Assembly (NCBI GenBank): GCA_009760855.2 | Contig: WPIO01000050.1 | Span: 600,501 to 664,500 of the forward strand | DNA from: Cristatella mucedo | Taxonomy: Eukaryota; Bryozoa; Phylactolaemata; Cristatellidae | DNA length: 64,000 nucleotides | Reading direction: 5' to 3' | Shown here: piece by piece, positions 10,475-21,283 of the stretch | How the letters are laid out: each line of letters begins with the position of its first letter | How positions within the stretch are numbered: position 1 is the first letter of the stretch | The notes under the pieces: generated by a model | The model's database searches: none | Told to the model about the DNA's origin: nothing | Seen by the model: the letters and a program-made list of their open reading frames with translations, nothing else | Made by a program: the position numbers and the translations under genes

Positions 10475-12060
10475 CTGAGTGACTCCGGTTCGAGAGCCAA
10501 AACTCACTCGCACGCAGCAGATGCTTTAAGGAACACGTGATTTTTACTTTCTCATTTAAATTATGCCAAAACCGTCTTATTTCCATAATTTAATTCTGTT
10601 TCTACTAAGGAACCAAAAACCAACATTCAAACTGGTGTGGGCCAGCGTGTGCCTAGTGCCCTGTCGCTAAGTGACCGTTTCCATAGACAAGGTAAGCTCG
10701 ACAGTTAATTCTGCCTTCTTTCAGCTGAATATAACATAAAAACATATCGGGCCTGCTGAGAAAAGGATGCGGAACCCGTCCTGGTCCTAGCGTTTCTGAC
10801 GTCCGTTAGCAGCTACTGCAGCTGCAGACTCGCAGCTCTTTCAGCATGTGCCACGAGACGCTCGCAGTAGGTACTTAACTCTGTAACTTAGGCTTGTCTG
10901 CCTTCAACTTTGTAGAGTACGCCACTTCGCGCTGACCTGAGCCGGCTCTCTCACAAAGCAATGCGTTGACTTCAAGGTCATGTCACTCACTTTTAGCACC
11001 CTCCATTCGCTTGCTCCAGGACGCCTAGCCAAACTACAATCCTTCCGGTTCAGGTGAAACATCATACCGCGTGCTCGTCTGACTCAAGTCGTAGAGCCGG
11101 TTGCGCCTCGAACCAAATCCCAGTCATTTGAGAATCATGCCATTAGTTGTTATGCTGCCGAAGCGTGAAACTCATTTAGCAGTTATGCTTCCGAAGCGTG
11201 AAACTCAATCCCGGCCAATGCCACGAAATCCCCCGACTGAATAGCATTTCACACGAAGCGAAAATGCATCCGTTCCTCGGAGAATTTGCCGGATTCGCGC
11301 GAGTTCTCATTGGCGTGCATTCGAGCGCTGAAGCTGTACATTCTATCATTTCTCAATTGGAATTTTTCATTAGCAGCCTGTACAAAGCCCCTCGAGAGGA
11401 TTTTCGTTTTTGGAAAGGATATATTAATGCACCTAAATTGTTGTTATCACAACTTACAATTATATTTTCCGTGGTAAGTTTTTGTGAAGTCTGTTTGTAG
11501 TGCGTTTTAGGCATTTGGTAGCCCAAGACTGATAGGCAAAGACTTCAAGTAATTGCCGGTACTATATTGGCGCGGCTAAGCGACTTAAGGAGCAGGTAGC
11601 TCGATGCCAAGCCCGTTTTAAGTCATTCTTACGGGTAGGCCGTATCGTGAGATGAAGGAGTAAAGAAGGAAGCGGGAACTTCTTGACCTCGACGTAGTGC
11701 TCGATGGGGTGGCCAGTGCTGGTCTTTGAGTAGGGCTGCAACAAGGAAATTGCGTTGTTCGCTACAAGCCAGCTTGGTTGCAGAGTCGTATACCAACTGT
11801 ACGTGACATACTCCAGTCGCTATGAAGACCTGCGAGTAAGGATTTACTGAGTCTACTTGGGACGCAGCTCCATCTAATATCCAGTTGCCGAGAGCGGCTC
11901 GGTATTCTGTAAAGCCACTCTGAGAAGGCACTTTAATGCTACGACACTTCCTCGACTGCCATGCCGACTCAGCTTAGCTTCTCACTTTCTCTTTCCACAT
12001 AGTAGGAGTCTGCTTACAAAAGTCACTTAGGGTTTAAGTGCGCTACAAAAAACTCTCCAG
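10475..12060. other. Intergenic, no gene recognised
   Basis: Open frames of 60-100 codons (for example 11198-11500 plus and 11629-11931 minus) lack motifs. No repeat family was recognised. Confidence 0.35.
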
Positions 12061-13040
12061 CGTAACACCCACTCAGTCCCAGTGGCGTGGCAGAGCTGCA
12101 GACGAAGACGCTGCTCGACGGCGGAGTCTCACCGCATTGAAAGTCTCTTGCAGGCTTCCGAATGGAAGAGCTGGTGCACTCTGACCTCTGTTGCCCCTTC
12201 GGTTGCCCTGGGTATGACAGCCGACTAAGAGCAAGCAGCGATCGGCTCCAGTACGACCTCGGCTAGTTTGCTTGAGAACTGCAGCGCCTCGCACGCATAC
12301 GCGAAGCCACGAAGCGCCGCCGTCCCCTCTACTCTGAGAGAGCTCTCCCGGAGCGCCAGTGTCACTGCACTCTCGCTTTCTGGCAGCCGGCTCAGACGAG
12401 CGTTCTGGCGTGGGTGCTTCCGGTAAGCTTCGCATTGGCGGCCATCGTCGTTGCCGTCGGGATCGTCTTGGAGCGCAGAAGGAAGCGACGGTGAGGCGCT
12501 GCAGGCGCGCTTTCCCTGAACGACTCTCCCGCAGCCTGCAGCTCCGTAGCGCCGAGCAAGCGAGGGAGGAAGTGCGCTCCAGCGCAGCCTCCGCCAGTCG
12601 CAATAACCAGGCACCGCCGCTCGTGTCAGCCATTTCGCTGAGCGAGCGCAATACTGAGACGATCGCTGGCGGCGGCGACTCACCGCGGCGCGCGTCGCAA
12701 AGAAGCAGGGTCGCTAGCGGCGTGCTCTCCTCTCCGTTTCAGCGGTTCGGCGTGGCTGGATGACCACGACCTGAAGGCCGACTTCACCGGCAGTTACAGG
12801 CAGCTCGCGGCGCCTTGAGCGTCCTCTGCCCTTCGCTCCGCCTGTGCCGCACGGCAAGCAGTTGAGATCAAGCGACGTCTCGCGATTTTGGCTACGTGCT
12901 CTCGCGGCCGCCTGCTCTAGGTCAGGTGACATAATGCTACTAATGGGAGCCTGACGTGACCAATGGGGGCGTCGCTTCAGTGCCCGCTCGCTCAAGCCCG
13001 GTGTTCTGGAAGGCTCGCTCTCGCTAGCTCGCTCGCTCAT
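12061..13040. other. GC-rich, CpG-island-like stretch; possible first exon on the minus strand
   Basis: Long overlapping frames on both strands (for example 12073-12651 minus) are expected from GC-rich DNA. On the minus strand a strong donor, GCCGCG|GTGAGT, lies at about 12682, with an open but ATG-less frame upstream of it. This is compatible with a noncoding 5' exon. No protein family was recognised. Confidence 0.3.
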
Positions 13041-13316
13041 TTGTCGCTTGTTTGTTTGGCTCTGTTCATAGCGTTCGCCGCTTGCCGACCTTGGTCAACG
13101 TTGTAGCCATTCGCACGCGTAAATAAATTACCAGGACCCAACACGATGGTCTCAGCTGAGACCGTCCCCAATTTACGTGAGGGCATCATAGGTACATAGC
13201 GTCGAAGTCGGGCGCAAATAGTGCGGCTTGATGTTCAATGTAATGCAATATAATTTAACGTATCTCCGTCTGTAACTCCATAAATCCGCATAGGCTAAGT
13301 GGATACTATGCATTAG

Positions 13317-13513
13317 TCTTTGCTATCGCTCACTCAAAAACGAAAGTGGATTGTGGTAAGCGACGATTTAATCAATTTGACTTCATCTAGCTCAAATAAT
13401 AGATTCAGGCAGAAGCAAAGCTCAGGTCAGCGGAAGGTCAGCCGAGATCAGCACAGCGGGGTCAGCAGTCATGGTCAGCAGGGTCAGCTAGGTCAGCAGA
13501 GCAGCCCGAAGCG
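13317..13513 (+). CDS. Candidate Gln/Ser-rich exon with AGGTCA-like repeats
   Basis: The frame opens exactly after a TTAG acceptor and ends at a good donor, AAGCG|GTAAGC (phases 0 and 2). It codes about 65 residues, RKWIVVSDDLINLTSSSS followed by a Gln/Ser/Gly-rich tail (HGQQGQLGQQSS). The tail comes from imperfect repeats of AGGTCAGC. It is phase-compatible with the exon ending at 9034, but linkage is unproven. It could equally be noncoding repeat. Confidence 0.28.
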
Positions 13514-14441
13514 GTAAGCTTTTTAATGTCCATACGCACGTAATTTCTTACTCACTGCGGTTAAAAATAAACTGGTAAGCTTTAAGCAGGTCTTAGGTGT
13601 ATCAGTTTTCGAATGCGGCGCTCGTAGGAACTTCGGTTTTTGGAAGAGAACTCTTCAATGAACAAGAAACGCTAGCTAGGCTTGGTGTCGATACAAACCC
13701 TAACACTTTTCCAAACGTCAAAAGTGAGTTCAGTCATTTCGCCGACTTATCAAGCATTATTATCATTTGCTAAACACTTTCTTTTGCTTTTAACTATCAT
13801 TTATAATGATAAGCTTTCGTTTTGTCCGCCGTAGATTGGCGATCATTTGGACGGGAATAGACGCGTCGTTTATTGAGAGGTGCACAATTTATCTGTAATG
13901 TTGGCTAGCGTCCACTTTGGTGTCATTCCATCAAAGAATGAAGATTAGTAAATGAGTCAAGCAAATGGGTAGAGGACACACGCTTGCTGTGGATATCGAG
14001 AGTCTGCGGGTTCTTTCACTAACGTTTTCTTCAGTGTCAGTAGAGCTCTAATGGCAATTGAAACCACCTTCAGTAGGCGTAACAGGATTGCTCGTCGCAG
14101 CATTTGAGTCCCCGTCTGCGGCTCACGAAGGGCGAGCGTCTTATCCCGTGTCTTACAGAAGCTGTGGCTGTTACCTGCGTCAGTGCTCCAATGAGACCTC
14201 GGCGATGAGCACGAGCGGCGGACGCAGATCGCCAGGCAGGCAGCCGCGTTCAAATCGGCAGGCTTCGTTCAGCTCAGGAGCAGTGCTGCCGCGACTAGTT
14301 TCCGGAAGTGAAAGCCTCGAGAGTACGACATAAAATAACGTGCGCAGGTCACCGGTATTTAGTGCGGGTGCAGCTTTCGAAACTTTGAGGGGCCTGCACA
14401 TGTGCGTGTGGCTGGAGTTTATTTCGTGACTCCGTGGGCCA

Positions 14442-14443
<2 letters not shown>
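13514..14443. other. Intergenic, no gene recognised
   Basis: Mixed-composition sequence with short frames only. Confidence 0.35.

Positions 14444-14491
<48 letters not shown>
14444..14491. repeat. (TA)n microsatellite
   Basis: About 24 uninterrupted TA units, which generate spurious IYIYIY frames. Confidence 0.95.
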
Positions 14492-14494
<3 letters not shown>

Positions 14495-14639
14495 GAAAGC
14501 ACAGTGGAGAGGCATGCGACCGAGCTCAAACGAGGGTAATTTCGAAATGCGAGGGGAATATCTGCGTCATTAGCTGAGACTTTAAACGATGCCAAGTCGC
14601 TGCGTGGGCTGACGAAAGCGTGGGTACGGCGTTTCAGAG

Positions 14640-15545
14640 TTGCCACGCCGCACGCGAACTGTTAGCCCGATTGCCGAAGGATTTCGATTTAATGCGAGGA
14701 ACGGCGATACGGCCAAAAGCCAAGACGAGGGTGCGGGTGCGGGGCGAAAGCGCGTGACCAAAGAAGCTAGGAGATCGGATCGCTAGGCGGCCGGCGGCCG
14801 CAAGCCCGGTAGGCGACTCGTGGGTCCTAGGAAGCATCTCGAATCGTGATACCAAGCAGACGGACTCCGTGCTCCGATCGAAGCTGCGCACGCCGCGATC
14901 GATGTCCTGAGGAGGAGAGGATGAACAGCAGCACACCGCCGCGCGCAATCCGCGGCTCAACCGAGTAGTCGCTCTACCAGCTCGCGTGCAGCATCGCTCG
15001 ACCCGCGCGGGCCTCGGCCGAATCGGTGCCGGATCTTCTGCGGCGGCTGGCCTCAGCAGAGGCGGCGAGCGACGATCGGCACACAGACAGACCGATCTCA
15101 GGCAAGCCGACGTCGCTTCTCCCGTCCTCCTCGCGCCGTCTGCCCCAGCTTCCGGCTAGCGGTGCGTAGCCAGGAGCGACCGAATGGCGGCGCTCGGAGC
15201 GCCGGTGCTGGGCGGCCTTTTGTGTCGTTTCTAGCCGTGCAGGCGGGCGCTCCATGGCGGTTCTCTGCTTTACGCGGCGGCGGCGGCGGCGGCGCGCAGC
15301 CGCGCCTCGCATCCCGAGCAGGGCCACGGAGACTGCAAAAAGGCTCCGCAATGCCGGCTCGTGCGCCGGCATTGCGGCCGCCGCGCCGATCGCGGCGATC
15401 GATCTGGAAGAATGGGAATGTTTCGGTGATCGGCGACAGAGCGATCGGTGTCGCCGGTGGACGCCGGCCGGTGGCAGCTGTCGATCGATCACCGTGTCGC
15501 GTGCGAGATCGGGTGACCGCAGCTAGGCTTGGCTGTCGTGAGCGT
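14640..15545. other. GC-rich, CpG-island-like stretch without recognised gene
   Basis: Dense CpG, a (CGG)n patch near 15275-15298 and overlapping frames on both strands (14974-15492 minus, 15162-15575 plus). It may mark a promoter, but I could not tie it to an exon. Confidence 0.35.
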
Positions 15546-15720
15546 CGCAGTACTGGTAATAATAATAATATATAATAATATATTGCACTTGATAAAGCGC
15601 CCTCAGAGAACTTAATCTCTTTCTAGGCGCTTTACATTTACTGCAAAGTGATATGCAATAGAATAGTAAGTAAAATCGTGCTTGAAAAACAAACAAAATG
15701 AATAATATGGTAAGGGGTGA
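15546..15720 (-). mobile_element. L2-like LINE 3' end (family A)
   Basis: The tail (AAT-rich) and AAGCGCCCTCAGAGAACTTA... read on the plus strand are the reverse complement of the family A 3' end. It abuts a plus-strand copy of the same family, forming an inverted pair. Confidence 0.75.
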
Positions 15721-16310
15721 CTGGTGACATCACACCGCTTCTCACCGACCTGCCCTGGCTCCCAGTCAAGCAGCGAGCGTGCACCGACTTCAGCGTTCTG
15801 TCGCTCATTTTTAGGTCTCCCCGTTCTTTGGCCCAAGCCTGCCCGTCAGATTTACTCGCCCACCAGGCTAGGCGTCGTACCACCAAGTTTTTCGCAATCT
15901 AATCGTTTACCTAAACCTCGTATGAACCTCAAAGCTTTTGGAGACCATGTCTTTAGTTCGTATGCTCCCACAGCCGACTACACGAGTACACGCTATACTA
16001 GCGACACTACATCCATGACTTTGCGGCATTAAAAAAGATAAGACACACCCATTCTTCACAGCATTCAGTAGGTCCTGGCGATTCGTCCTTCGCGTGCTTA
16101 AGCGTGCTGACACTGTGCGTGCTGCTGCCAACCATATTGGCATTCTGAACCTGCGCATGTCAAATCCAACCACGTATCGCTTGTTGACATTGAGAATGCT
16201 ACCACTAACCATTCTATCTTGCTTCCTTTGCAGCATTTATGAATTGCTTAGAAAAAGATTCAGTTCTCTGCGGGCGCTATAAAGATATACTACTTCTATT
16301 ATTACCGCAG
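15721..16310 (+). mobile_element. L2-like LINE 3' part (family A), plus strand
   Basis: Codes decayed LPWLPVKQRACTDFSVLSLI, then LKAFGDHVFSSYAP, and ends with ...TTCAGTTCTCTGCGGGCGCTATAAAG plus an ATT-rich tail. Confidence 0.8.
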
Positions 16311-16914
16311 CGGGCGCAACGATTGCCGCGTGTGGCGGACATGCCGTGGGTTGACTCACGCTTCCGCATGTCATGCAGAGCTCAGCAAATCGAGGGGCGT
16401 CTCACGAACCGTTTCGCTATGGTCGAGTTGAAAAAAGGCTAAGAAATTAGTATAGCAAACAGTCGGTTAAGTAAATGGGCGACCGAGTTTTATTGTCGGC
16501 TTCATCCGGACTCTGGTCAGTGCCGAATCTAGCCAGGCTTTTTGGTTGAGGCATGTCTGGCTCGCTGTCACGCCTGGCTCGCCGTCACGCTCCGCCTCCG
16601 CTGGCTCCGCTACCGTCACTGAATGCGAGGCTGCAACAGGGGAGGGCAGAGACTGGGCTGATTTTGTTTAACTGACCGTGCTGTTCCCCCCACTATATAC
16701 CAGAAACTGGCACCTTTGGTTAGCATTATTTTAGCTGTACGCAATAAAAGGTGGGCAGCGAGGCGACGTAGATTGCCGCGGCATGCCGCGGTACGCTCTG
16801 GTGGGGGTGTACTGGTGCCGGCACGATTCATGGACGAATCTATATATCGATATTTACCTACCTTTCTCTAGTTGCACCCCCGCAAGCACACGTGCAGTTC
16901 ATTAAGACCTTTTG
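16311..16914. other. Intergenic, no gene recognised
   Basis: Short frames only. A GGCTCGCNGTCACGC motif repeats at about 16559-16590. Confidence 0.35.
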
Positions 16915-16918
16915 CGTG

Positions 16919-16972
<54 letters not shown>

Positions 16973-17047
16973 TACATACATACATACACACACGTATGTC
17001 ACACACACACACACACACATGTATATATACATATATATTTATTTATT

Positions 17048-17112
<65 letters not shown>

Positions 17113-17135
17113 ATGCATGTATGCATATATATATG
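16915..17135. repeat. Compound microsatellite (TA)n-(CATA)n-(CA)n-(TG)n
   Basis: Blocks of TA, CATA, CA, TA and then about 25 TG units, ending in GTATGCAT-type repeats directly against a SINE. Confidence 0.95.
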
Positions 17136-17275
17136 AGCCGTGATGGCACACAAGGTAATGTGGTTGCTTTCACAACCCCGGTCCCGAGGTCGTGCGTTCG
17201 ATTCCTGCGGCGGGCGATTCTTTATCGCCACTGCAAGCGGTTGTGATAGCCATAAAGGCTCTTCTGTTGCTAGAA
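17136..17275 (+). mobile_element. tRNA-derived SINE (family S1)
   Basis: GAGCCGTGATGGCACAC at the head, then B-box-like GCGTTCGATTCCTGC, then GCCACTGCAAGCGGTTGTGATAGCC and AAAGGCTCTTCTG. Confidence 0.75.
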
Positions 17276-17473
17276 TTTATTTATTTATTTAATTTATACG
17301 TGCATGCAGATGTATTTGTATAAACGCATGGCTGTATTTTCATTAATGTTGTAGTACGACAGTACTGATTTTCATATCGATACCAGGAGCGGAAATATGC
17401 TGAGAGAAGCAGGCAAACAGATTTACAGAATTATTCATTTAAAATGCAAACACGCGTGCACTGAAAATAATGC

Positions 17474-17545
17474 TAGTTGATTTAACAGCCTCTTTTTGTA
17501 CAGCGACAGAAGAACCTTTACGGCTCGACCTCGAGGCATGGCCAG
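17474..17545 (-). mobile_element. SINE S1 3' fragment
   Basis: The reverse complement of the S1 end (AACAGCCTCTTTTTGTACAGC as read on plus), truncated near CTCGACCTCGAGG. Confidence 0.6.
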
Positions 17546-18279
17546 ATTTGACGTTCTTTCAGTCACATGACGCAATGGCGCTTGGCTCCAGTTGGGATTC
17601 TGACTTGTCTTATTCGTCGTGGTACAGTATCGAGCGAGCTTCTTAGGCTATTCTCATGTAACTAGCCACACCTTTTTAGCCACCGTGGTAGCTTTTTTCT
17701 TGAATTAAAACCGGTGACATTTTGTTGACGAGAACGTGCGCTAAAACTCACCCATGCTTGAAGCGTTTGGGCGTGTGGATATGATGTATTTGATAGGCAA
17801 AAGCTTGCGTCGCCCGTCGCTTCTTAGAGCTCCAAATAGTTACTTACCTGACGCGTGTATGAGGCGGAAAAGAGATGATAGCAGTGTTACGATACCCAGT
17901 CTCGGAGTAAGGCACGAAGTTCCTGCCACGTGACTGCTCTGCGGATACTTGCAGATCTCTTCAGTTTCCCCTGGGGAACCACCGAATGTCTATGTCTGCC
18001 GCAAACTCCCAAATAGCTCCTGCGAACTCTCCTGAGAACTTCGTCCGAGCGGTTGCAGTGCGCGACTACCCAGGGATAGCTCGCACCTGCTGCTGCCGTC
18101 GAGTCCTCGTCCATCGGCTCTACCTAACTCTAAGCTCTGCTTCTTCGCGGAATGAGAGGGCGGCCGCAGTCGCTGCTACGTCGCGTTGCCGTAAATGGCT
18201 GAATTTCTTAGGGATTAGGGCTGTGCACCCCACCAGAAGCCCATACTTCCCTGACTGATGACGTCTGCATGGTGACCAT
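17546..18279. other. No gene recognised
   Basis: A 75-codon minus-strand frame (17887-18114) has an ATG and mixed composition but no family signature. The end of this stretch (18130-18260) is related to sequence at 19780-19880. Confidence 0.3.
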
Positions 18280-18370
18280 TGTAATAATAATAAGAATACA
18301 TTTGTGTAACACCCTCAGAGAACTTAATGTCCATTCTAGGCACTTTACATGTGCCTTAAAGGAACCTTGG
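18280..18370 (-). mobile_element. L2-like LINE 3' end (family A)
   Basis: An AATAATAATAAG tail, then ...ACCCTCAGAGAACTTAATG... read on plus. Only the last 90 bp are present, inserted in the 18.1-18.5 kb repeat. Confidence 0.7.
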
Positions 18371-18679
18371 TCGAATGATTAGTGATGGGATGCTCATTGT
18401 CAATATCGATGCCCGTCTAAAGAGGCTTTGCAGATATTTAAACTCCAACCTGCGGGGTCTAACCCTTTTCAGTTATGCATGCAAGCTACCAAGCCGCAGT
18501 GGTTGGACACTGTAGAATCATAGTTGAAGCAGCGAAATGCCACCCAGTGTGCATCAGTATCCTGTCGAATGTGATTTCGAGGCCAGGGTTACAACTTGTG
18601 CGAAGCTTAGCTTTTAGCTACTCAAAGAAGCGCCCCAAACTTTTTCCGTGTGGGGAATAATATTATTGACGATAACATC

Positions 18680-18800
18680 AATTATACTAAAGCATTTCGT
18701 AGCACCCTCAGAGAACTAGATTACTACCTTATACAGCCCAGGGCAAAGTGAATGCACTTGAAGACCGAGGTCTTTGGCTCGAACCACGTGGTACAAGTGA
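18680..18800 (-). mobile_element. LINE-tailed SINE (family S2), decayed
   Basis: On the minus strand it has CCACGTGGTTCGAGCC (B-box region) followed by an L2-like 3' end, TCTAGTTCTCTGAGGGTGCTACG. Confidence 0.55.
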
Positions 18801-20160
18801 AGTACCTGAATTGTGATTGGATGTCTCACGGTCCTATGCAATTGACTTCTACATTTTCTTGGCGCTTTTCCTCTTTTGAGAAGAATAAAGCGGCCTTCGA
18901 TCGCCGGAAACGCTACAGAACCTGCGGGCGTAAATCTGCAAGCGGCTGAGAGATTTTTCTTGCTAGAAACTATGTTCAACGTTTTCCAAAAGGCGGTAAA
19001 AGAATCGCGAAAAATCTAGCGAGATATAAATGATAATACATTTGATGACGATCACGAAGATGCTAACGATCGCATTATTTGCATTACTGATACTAAACGG
19101 AACGGGCTGTTTCGCAAACTAACCATTAGCCTTTAACATGTATTGTAGCTGACGCTATCGTAGTGTATGGCAAGAAAGCCACTGAGCAAGTTGAATCAGG
19201 ATTTACGATTGACAGTAAGATCCTTAAAGCACCCCATTCTAATATAAAGATTGAGGTTCATTTCCGTATTAGTGGCTATCTCAATCGGTTTAAATAACTA
19301 CTTGAAGTGTTTTATGGCTGTGTTGGGCTTCCTCCTACATCATACCTACTTCCATCCTCCTATCACCTATATACCTTCTCCCTCCTACCTACCTCCTACC
19401 TCAAACCTCCATCCATCTTCCCTCCTTCCTCATATCCTCTTTCCTACTAGCTATTTATCTCCTACCTCTGACATATATCTCAAATCTTATCTACTGCAAA
19501 CTGCTGCTTAACTAGCACAGTCAAGCTGGATATCTCAGATACTTTGCATTCTAGAAACCATTTAATGCTTTTAGCCACCTTAAAACCGCAGCAGCTAACC
19601 CTTTACCCTATGGCGGTGCTGCTGTCTGGAATTCAGAAACCGGAATATGTTCGTTGGACGTCAGTATGCGGCACTGCTAATGCTCACGTGACGAGGCTTT
19701 TCAGACATGATTAAGAGGCTGTTGGCAAGTCCTCGTCGGCTCTGACTGAGAGCTTTATGATTCAGCTTTCGGCTCGTATTAAAAAACGGCAGTCACTGTG
19801 ACGGTGACAACTGCTGCCAGAATGGGCGACTCTCTCAAGGATTAGGGCTGCCTAACCCATCTATAGCACATGCGATCCTATCTGATGATTTGCAAATGAC
19901 GGCCGGTATCAGGCCTCAATACCCATACTAAGAGGCTTTGCAGATGTTAACACTTCAGCCTTCAGATGATGCCGTCCTGGATCACTGAGATTAGCCCATT
20001 TGTACAGTGCAAGCAGCCATAATTGTTTCATAACTTTTTATCATAGCTCAGCTAAACGCTATCTGGAGTGCAATAGCTTATTGCAGAATGAGGTGTCGAG
20101 GCAAGAATTGCATCTAGTGTGTACCCTAGCTATTTTTTGAGCAACCAACCACCCTAAACC
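18801..20160. other. No gene recognised; CCTCCTAC-rich tract and a dispersed repeat
   Basis: A pyrimidine-rich degenerate tandem (CCTCCTACCTA-like) lies at about 19330-19460. The stretch 19780-19985 shares ...GGATTAGGGCTG... and ...TAAAGAGGCTTTGCAGAT...-like motifs with 18130-18470. Confidence 0.4.
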
Positions 20161-21283
20161 GATGGGTAAGGTCAATCTTGTGAAGAACAATTTAGGCTTT
20201 CACTTCTATGCGGATGACACTCAAATGTACCTTTGCTTTGATCCCCAAGCCTTCGAGCACATCGAATTCTCTCAACTCACTTGTTGCATGTATTGATGAC
20301 ATCCGCACATGGATCTCAGCAAATTTTCTAAAACTAAAGGATAATAAAATTAACCTACTAGTTATGAGCAAACCCAGTTTGATTCAAAAATTGTAATGGT
20401 TGACGCTCAAAATTGGCTCTGCCAGCATATCTCCGGTTGAAAACGCTCGAAATCTAGGTGTCATGTTCCAAAGTGACCTCTCATTTGACGATCACATCAG
20501 CTCCACAGTCAAGTCTGCCTAGTTTCAGCTACGTAACATTGCTTAAATTCGGGCTTGTTTAGATAAAGATACCACGTCTGAGTCAGCCCATGCATTTGTA
20601 ACATCCCGTCTTGACTTCTGCAACTCACTTCTTGCTGGCCCACTGGCCTGTGCAAACAGGCGATTACAAAAATTCGCAGCTAGGCTTGTCCATCGTGAGC
20701 TTCGCAGTTGCCACATCACACCACTTTTCACCAAGCTGCACTGGCTCCCATTCAAGCAACGGATCTACTTCCAGGCACTCACTTTTAGGTCACTTAATTC
20801 TTTGGCTCTACCCTATCTCTCAGATCTATTTCCCCATCAGGCCAAGCATCGTACCACCCGCTTTTCGGAATCCAAAAGTTTACCAATACCTCGTACAAAC
20901 CTCAAATCCTTTGGAGACCGTGCATTTAGTTCGCATGTTCCCGAAGCCTGGAACTCCTTCCCGACTTGCGTCAGAACATCCCCTGACTTGACCGCATTTA
21001 AAAAGAACTTAAAAACACACCTATTTAGGACAGCATTTAGTGGGTCCCTGTGATTCGTCCTTGATGTGCTTATGCGTGCTGACACTGTGTATGCTGCCAC
21101 AAATCACACTTGCATGCTGACCCTGTGCATGTCACCCCTAACCATGTTATTAATGCTGTTAATCAAGCATGATATTACTCACCTTTCAATTGCATTTCCC
21201 TTTGCAGCAAATGTAAAGTGCGTAGAAAGAGATTGAGTTCTCTGAGGGCGCTTTATCAAGTGCATTTCTAATATTATTATATT
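20160..21283 (+). mobile_element. L2-like LINE (family A), best plus-strand copy
   Basis: Begins near FHFYADDTQMYLCF (about 20198-20240), runs through LTRLHW-like and [20 protein letters not shown], and ends ...GATTGAGTTCTCTGAGGGCGC with an ATT-rich tail at about 21283. It has several stops and frameshifts and is truncated 5' within the reverse transcriptase. Confidence 0.88.

Noticed and set aside
9914-10586. Three overlapping minus-strand frames of 178-222 codons with GYPAHRIS-type repeats
   Set aside because: They are translations of the 16-bp tandem repeat, open in several frames on both strands because the unit length is not a multiple of three; no start, splice or family evidence.
14444-17136. 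CRISPR-like direct repeats
   Set aside because: The repeats are simple microsatellites without unique spacers, and the genome is eukaryotic.
17887-18114. 75-codon minus-strand frame with ATG and mixed composition
   Set aside because: No family signature, no splice or promoter support; kept only as a remark.
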